Shown here: positions 8,654 through 17,601 of the stretch, one piece after another
How positions within the stretch are numbered: position 1 is the stretch's first letter
How the letters are laid out: each line of letters starts with the position of its first letter
NCBI GenBank assembly: GCA_001513025.1
Contig: LFRZ01000122.1
Coordinates: forward strand, 21,138 to 60,647
Source of the DNA: Gammaproteobacteria bacterium DTU037
Lineage (GTDB): Bacteria > Pseudomonadota > Gammaproteobacteria > Pseudomonadales > Pseudomonadaceae
Direction: 5' to 3'
DNA length: 39,510 nt
The notes under the pieces: model-generated
The model's input: only the letters and a program-made list of their open reading frames with translations
Database searches by the model: none
What the model was told of the DNA's origin: nothing
Position numbers and translations under genes: made by a program

Positions 8654-8695
8654 CTTGCTAGCGCGAGGACTTGAGTCCATCTGCGCTAGCAAGCT
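8654..8695. repeat. Compound inverted repeat between convergent genes
   Basis: A perfect 12-bp inverted repeat (GCTTGCTAGCGC at 8654-8665 and its complement at 8684-8695) encloses a second small hairpin GGACT-TG-AGTCC at 8668-8679. There is no T tract on either strand. It fills most of the 60-base gap between two convergent stop codons and could be a transcription barrier or a REP-like element. Confidence 0.7.
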
Positions 8696-8702
8696 TGCCG
8701 TG

Positions 8703-9278
8703 TTATTGCGACAGGCTCAGAGCCTGCCATGCGCAGTACAGCGCAAAGACTAAAAATCCTGCGGCCGCCAGAGTGCGAATCAGTTTTAACGGTAAGCGTT
8801 CCGCGGCACAGTTACCCACCAAGACCACTGGCGCGTTTGCCAGAAGCATGCCCACTGTCGTTCCGCAGATCACCATCCAGAAATACTCAAATTGTGCGGC
8901 GAGCATGACCGTAGCTACTTGCGTTTTATCGCCCATTTCAGCAATAAAAAAAGCAATCACTGTAGCGATAAAAGGGCCATATTTAACGGCAATAGGATTA
9001 TCATCATCAAGTGTGTCTGGCACCAGTGTCCATGCCGCAACTGCGAGAAAGCTTGCAGCCAATAGCCACAACAAGGTTGCTTCTGAAAAAAATTGAGCAA
9101 CTTGGTGACCCACTGCGGCGGCTAAAAAATGATTGGCCAGGGTTGCGACTAAAATGCCGGCGATAATTGGGATAGGTTTGCGATAGCGCGCTGCCAGTAG
9201 CAGAGCGAGCAGTTGGGTTTTATCACCCACCTCGGCGATGGCAACAATGCCGGTAGAGACTAGAAATGTTTCAAGCAT
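8703..9278 (-). CDS. GDT1/TMEM165 (UPF0016) family manganese exporter
   Basis: A 191-residue integral membrane protein with about six segments arranged as two homologous halves. Each half carries the family signature E-x-G-D-K-T: AEVGDKT at residues 15-21 and AEMGDKT at 113-119. Members of UPF0016 such as MneA export Mn2+ (some also move Ca2+) in exchange for protons. Assignment to manganese is strongly backed by the yybP-ykoY riboswitch in its leader (9357-9486), which is known to sense Mn2+ and switch on such exporters. The ATG is preceded by an AAGG sequence 10 bases upstream. A single-gene unit converging on the quinone reductase. Confidence 0.93.
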   Translation of the reverse strand: MLETFLVSTGIVAIAEVGDKTQLLALLLAARYRKPIPIIAGILVATLANHFLAAAVGHQVAQFFSEATLLWLLAASFLAVAAWTLVPDTLDDDNPIAVKYGPFIATVIAFFIAEMGDKTQVATVMLAAQFEYFWMVICGTTVGMLLANAPVVLVGNCAAERLPLKLIRTLAAAGFLVFALYCAWQALSLSQ

Positions 9279-9311
9279 ATAAAGACCTTAGGGCGGACAG
9301 ATTAGATAACC

Positions 9312-9356
9312 ATGACACACACAGCCTTGCCACCCGGTAAGGTTATGTATGTCATG
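9312..9356 (-). promoter_or_regulatory. Long hairpin between the riboswitch aptamer and the GDT1 start
   Basis: Two 21-base arms pair around a 4-base loop. The four positions that are mismatches when read on the plus strand (C-A type) all become G-U wobbles on the minus strand, so the hairpin is built to fold in the minus-strand RNA. It starts directly after the conserved GAGACC of the aptamer and ends 33 bases before the ATG. It is a good candidate for the expression platform or a leader stability element. Confidence 0.7.
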
Positions 9357-9486
9357 GGTCTCGTCAGCCAAAGTGATGCGTTATCAGACACTACGCAGCA
9401 TAAGGTGTACACGCCATGATCTGTTGATCAAGTATGTTGACGTGCACGCTATGGATGTTTCCATAGCCGACTACTCCCCCAAGACG
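9357..9486 (-). ncRNA. yybP-ykoY manganese riboswitch (leader of the GDT1 gene)
   Basis: On the minus strand the leader contains the hallmark GGGGAGTAG (9471-9479), followed at once by a stem GCTATGG/CCATAGC (9448-9467), further stem-forming sequence, and the closing motif GACGAGACC at 9357-9365. These two conserved loops form the Mn2+ pocket in known yybP-ykoY aptamers. The gene it precedes is a UPF0016 exporter, one of the family's known targets. The ends given are approximate; the 5' end is placed from the likely promoter at 9493-9521. Confidence 0.85.
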
Positions 9487-9492
9487 GGGCGT

Positions 9493-9521
9493 ATGCTAAG
9501 TAACTTTTAACTGGAAAGCAA
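9493..9521 (-). promoter_or_regulatory. Likely sigma-70 promoter of the GDT1 riboswitch transcript
   Basis: On the minus strand TTGCTT (9516-9521) and TAGCAT (9493-9498) are separated by 17 bases, which would start transcription just before the aptamer. The -10 element is a moderate match, so this is a prediction. Confidence 0.5.
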
Positions 9522-9720
9522 TGCTTGCACCTAGGTTGGAGCGGTTGATCATTGCCGTCAGTCAGCTGCTGCAGCGATAAACGCTTAAATGCCATTTAAA
9601 TAGCCGGCTTGGCTGTTATGCTCTTTCTTTTTTCAATATGCAGTGGCACAGTTCTGCAGTTTTCTGCAGCCATTTTATATTGCTCTGCAGACCCGTCGTG
9701 ATGCTGGGGTAGGAATTATA

Positions 9721-10644
9721 ATGATCAAAGTAGCGCACTTAACCAAACGCTTTGTGCAGCAGGTGGCGGTGGATGACCTGTCATTTACCATTGAACCAGG
9801 CGAAGTGGTGGGTTTTTTAGGCCCCAACGGTGCTGGTAAATCAACCACTATGAAAATGCTCACCGGTTTTTTACAACCCTGTGAAGGCAGTGTCAGTATT
9901 TGTGGTTTTGATATTGGCAAGCAGACGTTGCAGGCGCAGCGTCAGATCGGTTACTTGCCAGAAGGCGCGCCTTGCTATGGTGATATGACGGTGGCGGATT
10001 TTTTAAGCTTTATCGCGCAGATTCGTGGTTACCGTGGGCGCGAGCTCAAGCAGCGTGTTGCCCGAGCGGTGGCCTTGGTTGAGTTGGAACAGGTGGTTGA
10101 GCAAAGCATTGATACCTTATCCAAGGGCTTTAAACGCCGTGTCGGTTTGGCACAAGCGGTATTGCATGAGCCTAAGGTGTTGATTCTGGATGAACCGACC
10201 GATGGTCTTGATCCCAACCAAAAACATCAAGTGCGTAAACTGATTAAAAGCTTGGCGGTGGATCGTATTGTGATTATCTCTACGCATATTTTAGAAGAGG
10301 TCAGTGCGCTGTGCACCCGCGCCATGCTGATTAGCCAAGGCCGTTTGCTGGTGGATGAAACACCCTATGCGTTACACAGTCGTTCGCGTTATCACCAAGC
10401 AGTCACTTTACTGGCAGAACAGCCGCTGGATCGCCAGTTACTGCAAACGCTGCCGGGTGTGCTGGGGCTGGAAGATAATCCTCTAGATGGCAGTCTGACT
10501 ATACTGGCGGAGCCAGGGCAGGTGATTTTTCCAGCGGTGAATCAGTTGATCCATGCCCAAGGCTGGCAGGTGCGAGAGCTGGAAGTGGAACGCGGCCGCT
10601 TAGATGAAGTGTTTCGTAGTTTGACCCGTGGAGATGTGGCATGA
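9721..10644 (+). CDS. ABC transporter ATP-binding protein, GldA type
   Basis: The 307-residue ATPase subunit of an ABC-2 type exporter. Walker A GPNGAGKST is at residues 34-42, then the Q-loop QIGYLPEGAPCYGDMTV, the signature LSKGFKRRVGLAQAVLHEPK, Walker B VLILDEPTDGLDP and the switch His in ISTHILEEV. LSKG in place of LSGG is usual in the GldA/multidrug branch. An in-frame start 26 codons upstream exists, but AGGA six bases before the ATG at 9721 and the normal MIKVAHLTKRF beginning support the shorter form. It overlaps the permease gene by 4 bases (ATGA). The substrate is not known. Confidence 0.9.
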   Translation: MIKVAHLTKRFVQQVAVDDLSFTIEPGEVVGFLGPNGAGKSTTMKMLTGFLQPCEGSVSICGFDIGKQTLQAQRQIGYLPEGAPCYGDMTVADFLSFIAQIRGYRGRELKQRVARAVALVELEQVVEQSIDTLSKGFKRRVGLAQAVLHEPKVLILDEPTDGLDPNQKHQVRKLIKSLAVDRIVIISTHILEEVSALCTRAMLISQGRLLVDETPYALHSRSRYHQAVTLLAEQPLDRQLLQTLPGVLGLEDNPLDGSLTILAEPGQVIFPAVNQLIHAQGWQVRELEVERGRLDEVFRSLTRGDVA

Positions 10645-11375
10645 AGCAGTTACCGATTATTTTTAGGCGAGAGTTTTCCAGCTTCTTTGCCACACCTTTA
10701 GCCTATGTTTTTTTGTTGATTTTTCTGGTGTTATCCAGTGTTTTTACATTTTACTTGGGTAACTTTTACGAAAGCGGTCAAGCCAATTTAAATCCGTTTT
10801 TTAACTTTCATCCCTGGCTGTATTTGTTCTTAGTGCCGGCGTTAGCCATGCGTATGTGGGCTGAAGAGCGTAAAAGCGGCACCATTGAATTGTTAATGAC
10901 CTTACCTATTACTCGCTTTGAAAGCGTGCTGGGTAAGTTTCTAGCCGCCTGGGTATTTGCCGGGATTGCTTTATTGCTGACCTTTCCTATGGTACTCACG
11001 GTGAACTACTTAGGCGATCCAGATAATGGTGCGATTCTGACGGGCTATGTTGGCAGTTGGTTACTGGCTGGCGCTTATTTGTCGGTGGGGTCCTGCATGT
11101 CGGCGCTGGCGAAAAACCAAGTGATTGCTTTTATTTTGACCGTCAGCCTGTGCTTTATCTTTGTGCTGAGCGGCTTTGCATTGGTGCTCGATGCTTTTAA
11201 TGGTTGGGCGCCGCAGTGGCTGTTAGATGCAGTGGCATCCTTTAGTTTCTTAACGCGTTTTCAAGCCATCAGTAAAGGGGTGATCGACTTGCGCGATCTT
11301 CTGTATTTCTTAAGTTTTATTACGGCATGGCTGATGGCAACTGCGGTAGTGATTGATTTGAAGAAGGCGGATTGA
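10641..11375 (+). CDS. ABC-2 type permease, GldF-like
   Basis: A 244-residue membrane protein with six predicted helices, starting with a short cytoplasmic helix IFRREFSSFFATPLAYVFLLIFLVL. The motif AMRMWAEERKSGTIELLMTLPI is characteristic of ABC-2/GldF permeases and forms the coupling region that contacts the ATPase. It overlaps the ATPase gene by 4 bases and the GldG-like gene by one base, so the three are translationally coupled and form one complex in the inner membrane. Confidence 0.9.
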   Translation: MKQLPIIFRREFSSFFATPLAYVFLLIFLVLSSVFTFYLGNFYESGQANLNPFFNFHPWLYLFLVPALAMRMWAEERKSGTIELLMTLPITRFESVLGKFLAAWVFAGIALLLTFPMVLTVNYLGDPDNGAILTGYVGSWLLAGAYLSVGSCMSALAKNQVIAFILTVSLCFIFVLSGFALVLDAFNGWAPQWLLDAVASFSFLTRFQAISKGVIDLRDLLYFLSFITAWLMATAVVIDLKKAD

Positions 11376-13222
11376 TGATGCGACGACTGATGTATTCCAG
11401 TGTCGGCTTAGTGCTGATTGCCGTGGTTTTTGTCGGCTTTAATGTGCTGTCCAATGCTCTATTTAAAAACACTCAACTCGATTTTACCGAGCAGAAACTG
11501 TACACCTTATCTGATGGTACTCAGCAGTTGCTTAGCGAGCTGCAAGAGCCGGTCAGCCTGCAGTATTTTTACTCGAATAAAGCCAGTCGTGATGTGCCGA
11601 TGTTACGTCACTATGCGCAGCGGGTGGAGGAGTTGCTGGATGCTTATGTGCGCATGGCTGATGGCAAATTAAGCTTAGAGGTGATTGATCCAGAAGCCTT
11701 CTCGGAAGATGAGGACCGCGCAGCAGCGTTAGGTTTACAAGCTGTGCCGTTAGAACAAGAGGGTGCGCAGTTGTATTTTGGTTTGGCCGCGCAAAATACA
11801 CAGGGCGATACACAGGTCATTCCATTTTTCGCCTTGGATCAAGAAGAACTATTGGAATATGAGTTAAGCCGCTTAATTAGCAGCTTAGCGCAACCTGAGC
11901 GCCCCGTGATTGGTGTGCTATCGGGTTTGCCGCTCAATGCTGGCTTTGATATGCAGGCAGGGCAACCGCGGCCGGCGTGGACGATTCTTGAAGAGGTGCG
12001 TCAGCAGTTTCAGATTGAAAGCTTAAAAGATGATATTGATCTGATTCCAGAGCATGTCAGTACCTTGCTCTTGGTGCATCCGAAAAACTTAAGCCAAGCG
12101 ACGCAATACGCCATTGATCAGTTTGTCTTGGCTGGCGGTAAGTTATTGGTTTTTGTGGATCCCTACAGTGAGGCGGATACAGGTATGGGTATGTCAGGTG
12201 AGTGGGCTGTCGATAAGACTTCAGACTTGCCTGATCTGTTTAAAGCTTGGGGCGTGCGCATGCTGCCTGATCAGGTGGTGGCTGATGGCTCTTATGCGAT
12301 GTCGGTCGGGGTTGGTCCGCAGCAGCGTGCTGTGCGTCATCCAGGCTGGTTAGCCCTGCCTAAGCAAGCATTGCACAGCACTGATGTGCTGACCTCGCAA
12401 CTCAGTAGCATTACTTTGGCCACGGCTGGTATTTTACAGCCGCTCGAAGGCGCTACAACCGAGTTCACGCCGTTATTGTACAGCTCTGAATACGCTATGC
12501 CATTTGCCACGCAGCGCTTTGCTATGCTGGACAACCCTGAAGCCTTATTGGCAGAGTTGGAGCCTACAGGTGAGCGCTATGTCTTGGCTGCACGGATTAC
12601 CGGTCCTGCGCAAACCGCCTTTGCTGAGGGAATTGAAGGGCGTGGTAAAGGCTTGCAAGCGGCCGAGACTATCAATGTAATTATCGTCGCCGATAGCGAT
12701 ATGCTCAGCGACCGTATGTGGGTGCATGTGCAAGACTTCTTCGGTCAGCGCTTACCGCAGCCTTGGGCGGATAATGGCAGTTTTACGATTAATGCACTGG
12801 ATAATTTATCCGGCTCTGATGCGCTAATTAACAGTCGCTCGCGCGGCAATTTTAACCGACCCTTTACCATGGTCGACACCTTGCAACGCAATGCACAAGA
12901 GCGTTTCCGTCAAACCGAGCAAACCTTGCAAAGTCGTTTAGCCGCGACGGAAGAGAAACTTTATGCATTGCAGCAAGGCATCGATCCAGAGCAACAACTG
13001 GAACTGACCGATGAGCAGCAGGCCGCAGTGACACAGTTCTTACAAGAGAAGCTGCAATTACGTAAAGAATTACGTGAAGTGCGTTATCAGCTCAATGCCG
13101 ATATTGAGTCGCTGGGGACTAAGTTAAAGTTCTTTAATATTGGCGTGATGCCAATATTACTGACCTTTATGCTGCTGATGCTCAGCTTAACCCGACGTAT
13201 TCGGCGGATGCAGGTACATTAA
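11375..13222 (+). CDS. GldG-like ABC auxiliary protein
   Basis: About 615 residues. An N-terminal membrane segment (about 8-27) is followed by a large extracytoplasmic region with the GldG/DUF4350-type fold (FTEQKLYTLSDGTQQLLSELQEPVSLQYFYS; later LLVFVDPYSEAD), then a coiled coil (about 505-580, rich in Gln, Glu and Leu), and a C-terminal membrane helix ending in basic residues. The frame opens at TTG (11372), but the ATG at 11375 is favoured, with AGAAGG seven bases upstream. Such proteins accompany GldA/GldF-type exporters well outside gliding bacteria; their role there is not settled. Confidence 0.88.
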   Translation: MMRRLMYSSVGLVLIAVVFVGFNVLSNALFKNTQLDFTEQKLYTLSDGTQQLLSELQEPVSLQYFYSNKASRDVPMLRHYAQRVEELLDAYVRMADGKLSLEVIDPEAFSEDEDRAAALGLQAVPLEQEGAQLYFGLAAQNTQGDTQVIPFFALDQEELLEYELSRLISSLAQPERPVIGVLSGLPLNAGFDMQAGQPRPAWTILEEVRQQFQIESLKDDIDLIPEHVSTLLLVHPKNLSQATQYAIDQFVLAGGKLLVFVDPYSEADTGMGMSGEWAVDKTSDLPDLFKAWGVRMLPDQVVADGSYAMSVGVGPQQRAVRHPGWLALPKQALHSTDVLTSQLSSITLATAGILQPLEGATTEFTPLLYSSEYAMPFATQRFAMLDNPEALLAELEPTGERYVLAARITGPAQTAFAEGIEGRGKGLQAAETINVIIVADSDMLSDRMWVHVQDFFGQRLPQPWADNGSFTINALDNLSGSDALINSRSRGNFNRPFTMVDTLQRNAQERFRQTEQTLQSRLAATEEKLYALQQGIDPEQQLELTDEQQAAVTQFLQEKLQLRKELREVRYQLNADIESLGTKLKFFNIGVMPILLTFMLLMLSLTRRIRRMQVH

Positions 13223-13246
13223 GCGCGGCTAATACGATCCCGCGAC

Positions 13247-13286
13247 AAAAAAGCCAGACTCATTCGTATTGAGTCTGGCTTTTTTT
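13247..13286. terminator. Bidirectional terminator between the Gld-type operon and rhlB
   Basis: A run of A, the perfect stem GCCAGACTCA/TGAGTCTGGC with a 7-base loop, then a run of T. The symmetry allows termination of both convergent transcripts. Confidence 0.9.
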
Positions 13287-13339
13287 ATTCTTGTGTACGC
13301 CAGCGCTGTCACGGGCTGTCTTGCTGCCTAAAAGCGCAT

Positions 13340-14740
13340 TTAGCGGCTTTTAGGCGGGGCTACTAATAAATCTTCAGTGGGGGTTTCGCACTGGATTTTA
13401 TGACCGAGCAAGGCCTCAATCGGTGGCAGCGCATAGGAGTCATCTTCACCAGCAAAGCTGATCGATACGCCTGTGGTACCGGCGCGTCCGGTACGACCGA
13501 TACGGTGCACATAGTCGTCTGGATCTTCCGGCAGGGTAAAGTTGACCACATGGCTGATATCATCCACATGGATGCCACGGCCAGCCACATCAGTGGCGAC
13601 CAATACGCGTAAACGGCCCGCGCGGAAGTCTTCTAACACTTTAATGCGCTTATGCTGAGCTACATCGCCAGACATTTGTGCTGCGCTGATACCGTCACGG
13701 GTCAGGCGCTCTTCGATGCGACGCACTTCATCTTTACGGTTAGCAAAGACAATCACGCGCGGCCAATTGTTGTTATGAATCAGGTTATACAGCAGTTTGT
13801 ATTTGTCACTGCCGGCGACGGCGTACACATGCTGCTCCACTGAATCATTGGCCACTTGCTCTGGCTCAATTTCGACAATGGCTGGGTCGGTGGTCCATTG
13901 TTTGGACAGATTCATTACATCTTCGGTAAAAGTGGCAGAAAATAACAGGGTCTGGCGCTCTTGTTTATGCGGTGTTTGGCGAATAATTTGCCGCACTTGT
14001 GGGATAAAACCCATATCCAACATACGGTCGGCTTCGTCCAATACCAGTACTTCAACCATATCGAGGTGCACTTCACCGCGCTGATTAAAGTCGAGTAAAC
14101 GACCTGGGGTGGCCACTAAAATGTCACAGTGACGAGCTTCCAGTTGCTTGCGTTGCTTATCAAAATCCATACCACCTACAAAGCTCATCACATTGAGGTT
14201 AGTGTATTTGGTTAAGGCAATTGCATCATTGGCAATTTGCACCACTAATTCACGGGTTGGCGCGATAATTAACGCACGCGGTTCACCCATATAGCGCTCA
14301 TCGGGTGGGCGTGTTTGGGTCAGTTGGCTGATGATCGAAATCAGAAAAGCTGCAGTTTTACCGGTGCCGGTTTGAGCACGGCCAATGGCATCTTTACCAG
14401 CTAAGGTATAGCCCAACACTTGCGCTTGAATCGGTGTGCAGTATGGAAAACCGAGGTCTTGGATGGCATGCATCAGTTCTGGAGCGAGGGCGAAATCATG
14501 AAAGCGTGTTTTGCCTTCGGCGGGCTCAACAGCAAAGTCGCTTAAGGACCAAGATGTTTGTGCTCTGTGTGGTTTGTCTGAACGTGGTTTTTTAGCCGAG
14601 GGTTTGCTCTGTTCGGTCGTGTTACGAACAGGCTGGCTGTCAGGCTCAGAGTGTGGTGCTTGCGGAGTAATTGTGGTTTCTTTTGGCACAGCGATAGGCT
14701 CTGGGTCTTTTTTGAAAATACTTTTAAGTGCTTTAAGCAC
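13340..14740 (-). CDS. rhlB: ATP-dependent DEAD-box RNA helicase RhlB
   Basis: A 466-residue helicase that unwinds structured RNA, in E. coli as part of the RNase E degradosome. After a charged, disordered N-terminal extension (about 1-75) come the Q motif ([26 protein letters not shown]), Walker A AQTGTGKT (122-129), [12 protein letters not shown] (235-238), SAT (268-270) and [10 protein letters not shown]. The extension is longer than in E. coli RhlB but normal for Pseudomonas. The start is a GTG at 14738-14740, with AAGAGAA upstream; no in-frame ATG lies near. Converges on the Gld-type operon. Confidence 0.92.
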   Translation of the reverse strand: MLKALKSIFKKDPEPIAVPKETTITPQAPHSEPDSQPVRNTTEQSKPSAKKPRSDKPHRAQTSWSLSDFAVEPAEGKTRFHDFALAPELMHAIQDLGFPYCTPIQAQVLGYTLAGKDAIGRAQTGTGKTAAFLISIISQLTQTRPPDERYMGEPRALIIAPTRELVVQIANDAIALTKYTNLNVMSFVGGMDFDKQRKQLEARHCDILVATPGRLLDFNQRGEVHLDMVEVLVLDEADRMLDMGFIPQVRQIIRQTPHKQERQTLLFSATFTEDVMNLSKQWTTDPAIVEIEPEQVANDSVEQHVYAVAGSDKYKLLYNLIHNNNWPRVIVFANRKDEVRRIEERLTRDGISAAQMSGDVAQHKRIKVLEDFRAGRLRVLVATDVAGRGIHVDDISHVVNFTLPEDPDDYVHRIGRTGRAGTTGVSISFAGEDDSYALPPIEALLGHKIQCETPTEDLLVAPPKSR

Positions 14741-15028
14741 GGCGTTCTCTTACTTAATAGCTTATGAATAGCCTGTAGTGTAAGCCATAGCAGCGCTTTG
14801 TAGAAATTGTTTCACTGTGGCTTGTCAGTGCCCGCTGATGACGGGCTGATTGCCGGCGCTAAAAATAGCGCCGGCGCTGCGCTGTCCAATAGCTAAGAGG
14901 CCGACCGTGCTTGATCTACCGGCGTATCGCTGGCGCCCGTTACCGCGCTCAGCGGCGTACCGGCGCGGCTAAAGCAGTGCCCATCAGCGCCTATCTATTG
15001 GCGTTTTATGCAGTCTTATGTGCGGGTT
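14741..15028. other. Gene-free structured interval between rhlB and the carboxylesterase
   Basis: This 288-base gap is upstream of rhlB and downstream of the carboxylesterase, both on the minus strand. It contains a 5-bp hairpin GCCCG/CGGGC (14830-14846), a perfect 10-bp stem GCCGGCGCTA/TAGCGCCGGC with loop AAAA (14852-14875), and a GC-rich tract (about 14915-14970) unlike the surrounding gaps. No T tract follows the stems on either strand. I see no convincing reading frame. Confidence 0.5.
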
Positions 15029-15703
<675 letters not shown>

Positions 15704-16186
15704 TCAAAGGGTTTCAAAACGGCTCATATGGCGATTTTTTTGCACATTGTCAGCGTTAAACACTTGCCCGTTCATGGCAATGTAAATGCCAGAGTCTAAG
15801 CATTGCAGCGCGCCAATAGCAAAACCTAAATTAAATGGCGCATCGGTATGGCGCATCCGCGCTGGTTGCATAGCGCCGGTAAAGACTACCGTTTTATGGG
15901 TGATAGCCCCTAGGTGCTGGGCACTGAGTATCATAGTATCAGTGCCGTGAATAATTAAAATGTGCTGGTGGGGGCTGTTGTGTACCTGTTCGCGGAGTAA
16001 CTCACGATCGGCATCAGTCAGTTCTAAGCTGTCTTTTTTCAGCAGGCTCTCAAGGCTGTAGGATAGATTCACTCCCGCTTCTTGCAGCAACTGCGCCGCC
16101 ATGGGGTCGCCAATGGTAAATTCAGACAAGGCATCATGATAAATTTTATCAAAGGTGCCGCCTGTGGTTAGAATATGAATGTGCAT
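15704..16186 (-). CDS. Single-domain asparaginase-like protein
   Basis: A 160-residue protein equal to the N-terminal domain of L-asparaginases (usually 320-340 residues). The known active-site residues of that domain are present: Thr11 in TTGGT, Thr82-Asp83 in HGTDTM, and Lys98 in KTVVFTGAM. The C-terminal domain, which in full-length enzymes completes the intersubunit active site, is absent. The frame is intact, with a proper stop, and the gene is tightly packed against the carboxylesterase, so it looks like a genuine short form and not a truncation. Activity on asparagine is uncertain. Confidence 0.87.
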   Translation of the reverse strand: MHIHILTTGGTFDKIYHDALSEFTIGDPMAAQLLQEAGVNLSYSLESLLKKDSLELTDADRELLREQVHNSPHQHILIIHGTDTMILSAQHLGAITHKTVVFTGAMQPARMRHTDAPFNLGFAIGALQCLDSGIYIAMNGQVFNADNVQKNRHMSRFETL

Positions 16187-16272
16187 GCAGTGATTTAATC
16201 CGTATCAAAATTGTTTGTCGCGGATTATTGCTTAGATTGCGCTATAAAAGCCATGGACAGACTGAGGACGGT

Positions 16273-16581
16273 ATGACAGCAGTATCACAATCCGCGTGGT
16301 ATGTGTACTTAGTGCGCGCGGCCAATCAGGCATTGTATTGTGGGATCAGTTTAGATGCGCAGAAGCGTTTTGCGCAGCATTGTGCGGGGAAGGGCGCGCG
16401 CTTTTTTTCCACCAGTCCAGCACAGGCGTTGGTTTATATCGAGGAGTGCGCTGATAAATCCACGGCATTGCGGCGTGAATGGGCAATTAAACGTTTAGCC
16501 AAACCGGCTAAAGAACAATTATTGTTGGCCCAGAGTAATCAGTTATTGGCTCACTCTGGGTCAACAGAGACACCTCGCTAG
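16273..16581 (+). CDS. GIY-YIG domain protein (UPF0213/YhbQ-like)
   Basis: About 102 residues, essentially one GIY-YIG nuclease-type domain: [18 protein letters not shown] opens the fold, R and H residues follow in [18 protein letters not shown], and the Glu-containing helix [13 protein letters not shown] closes it. Proteins of this YhbQ-like class are proposed DNA-end or structure-specific nucleases. An upstream in-frame start (16228) would add 15 residues with no family support; the ATG at 16273 has TGAGGA four bases before it. Convergent with the OmpA-like gene. Confidence 0.85.
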   Translation: MTAVSQSAWYVYLVRAANQALYCGISLDAQKRFAQHCAGKGARFFSTSPAQALVYIEECADKSTALRREWAIKRLAKPAKEQLLLAQSNQLLAHSGSTETPR

Positions 16582-16605
16582 CGACTGGCCTGCGAGGCGT
16601 TTCGT

Positions 16606-17298
16606 TTACTGGTAAGCGCCAGGGATCGGACGTAGATTGATTTCTACACGACGGTTTTGTTGACGACCTTGTGCGCTGTTATTGTCAGCAATGGGTTGGT
16701 CAGGACCTACACCGCGGACACTCATACGCATACCGTTAACGCCTTGGTTACGCAGGTAATCGGCGACACTTTGTGCACGACGTTGTGACAAGGTCATATT
16801 GTGCTGGTATGGACCAGTGCTGTCGGTATGGCCAAGAATTTCAATGGTGTTTTGATCGTATTGGTTAAACGACTGCACTAGGTTATTCAGCGTGCCGTAA
16901 AAGTTACTGGAAATGGTGGCTGAATCGGTGGCGAAAGTGACATTACCTGGCATCACTAGGGTTAAATTATCACCGTCACGTTGTACATCAATACCGGTAC
17001 CTTGCATGCTGCGACGCAATTCGGCTTCTTGCTTGTCAGCGTAATAACCGTAACCCGCACCTGCTGCACCTGCCACTGCTGCGCCAATCAGGGCGCCTTT
17101 GCCGCGGTCTTTTTTGCTAGAGGTCGCGGCGCCAATCACGGCGCCACCCAAAGCACCTAAGCCGCCGTAGATGGCTGTTTTATTTGAGCTGCCTTGCTGA
17201 CCTTGTTGGCCGTCATAGGGATTGTTGCTGGCGCAACCTGCCAGTAAAGCAAAAATACTGGTCGCAATCAGGGTGCGTGATGTGGAAAGTTTTAGCAT
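16606..17298 (-). CDS. OmpA-family lipoprotein (YiaD-like)
   Basis: A 230-residue outer-envelope protein. The lipobox LLAGC places lipidation at Cys22. A glycine-zipper region (about 45-95, GGLGALGGAVIGAATSS and GALIGAAVAGAAGAGYGYY) may insert into or associate with membrane. The C-terminal OmpA domain (about 115-225) has the peptidoglycan-binding pattern GHTDSTG...LSQRRAQSVADYL and RRVEI. It would tie the outer membrane to the cell wall. A TTG two codons upstream also opens the frame, but the ATG at 17296-17298 has AAGGA at proper spacing. Confidence 0.92.
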   Translation of the reverse strand: MLKLSTSRTLIATSIFALLAGCASNNPYDGQQGQQGSSNKTAIYGGLGALGGAVIGAATSSKKDRGKGALIGAAVAGAAGAGYGYYADKQEAELRRSMQGTGIDVQRDGDNLTLVMPGNVTFATDSATISSNFYGTLNNLVQSFNQYDQNTIEILGHTDSTGPYQHNMTLSQRRAQSVADYLRNQGVNGMRMSVRGVGPDQPIADNNSAQGRQQNRRVEINLRPIPGAYQ

Positions 17299-17601
17299 AA
17301 TCAAATCCTTGTTAGGCGTTATATTAAGTATTAAAACTCAATTCTATGAGGTTTAGACCAGCTTTATCAAAATAAGTTCTAAGCGCCAATCAAGCTGTTG
17401 TCAAGTATGTGCTTGGCTCGACGCTGTGGCTGCAGGCTTGCACGTGGTAAGCAGTGCCATTGTTGCCGCTTCACGGCAAGGTTTAACAAAGCCACCCCCA
17501 GACGGAGCTTCAATGCTTTAAACTGTAAATAAATCATCCTATATTGATAGGCTATAGCTTAATGTATTATCCGCTTAATGTCGGTGATGAAGGAGCAACA
17601 C
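17299..17601. other. Divergent intergenic region without a recognised element
   Basis: About 300 bases between the OmpA-like lipoprotein and the peroxidase gene. It must hold both promoters; the AT-rich stretch near 17545-17575 (TTGATA and TATTAT with a short 15-base spacer) is the only promoter-like part I see. No RNA gene or repeat stands out. Confidence 0.4.
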
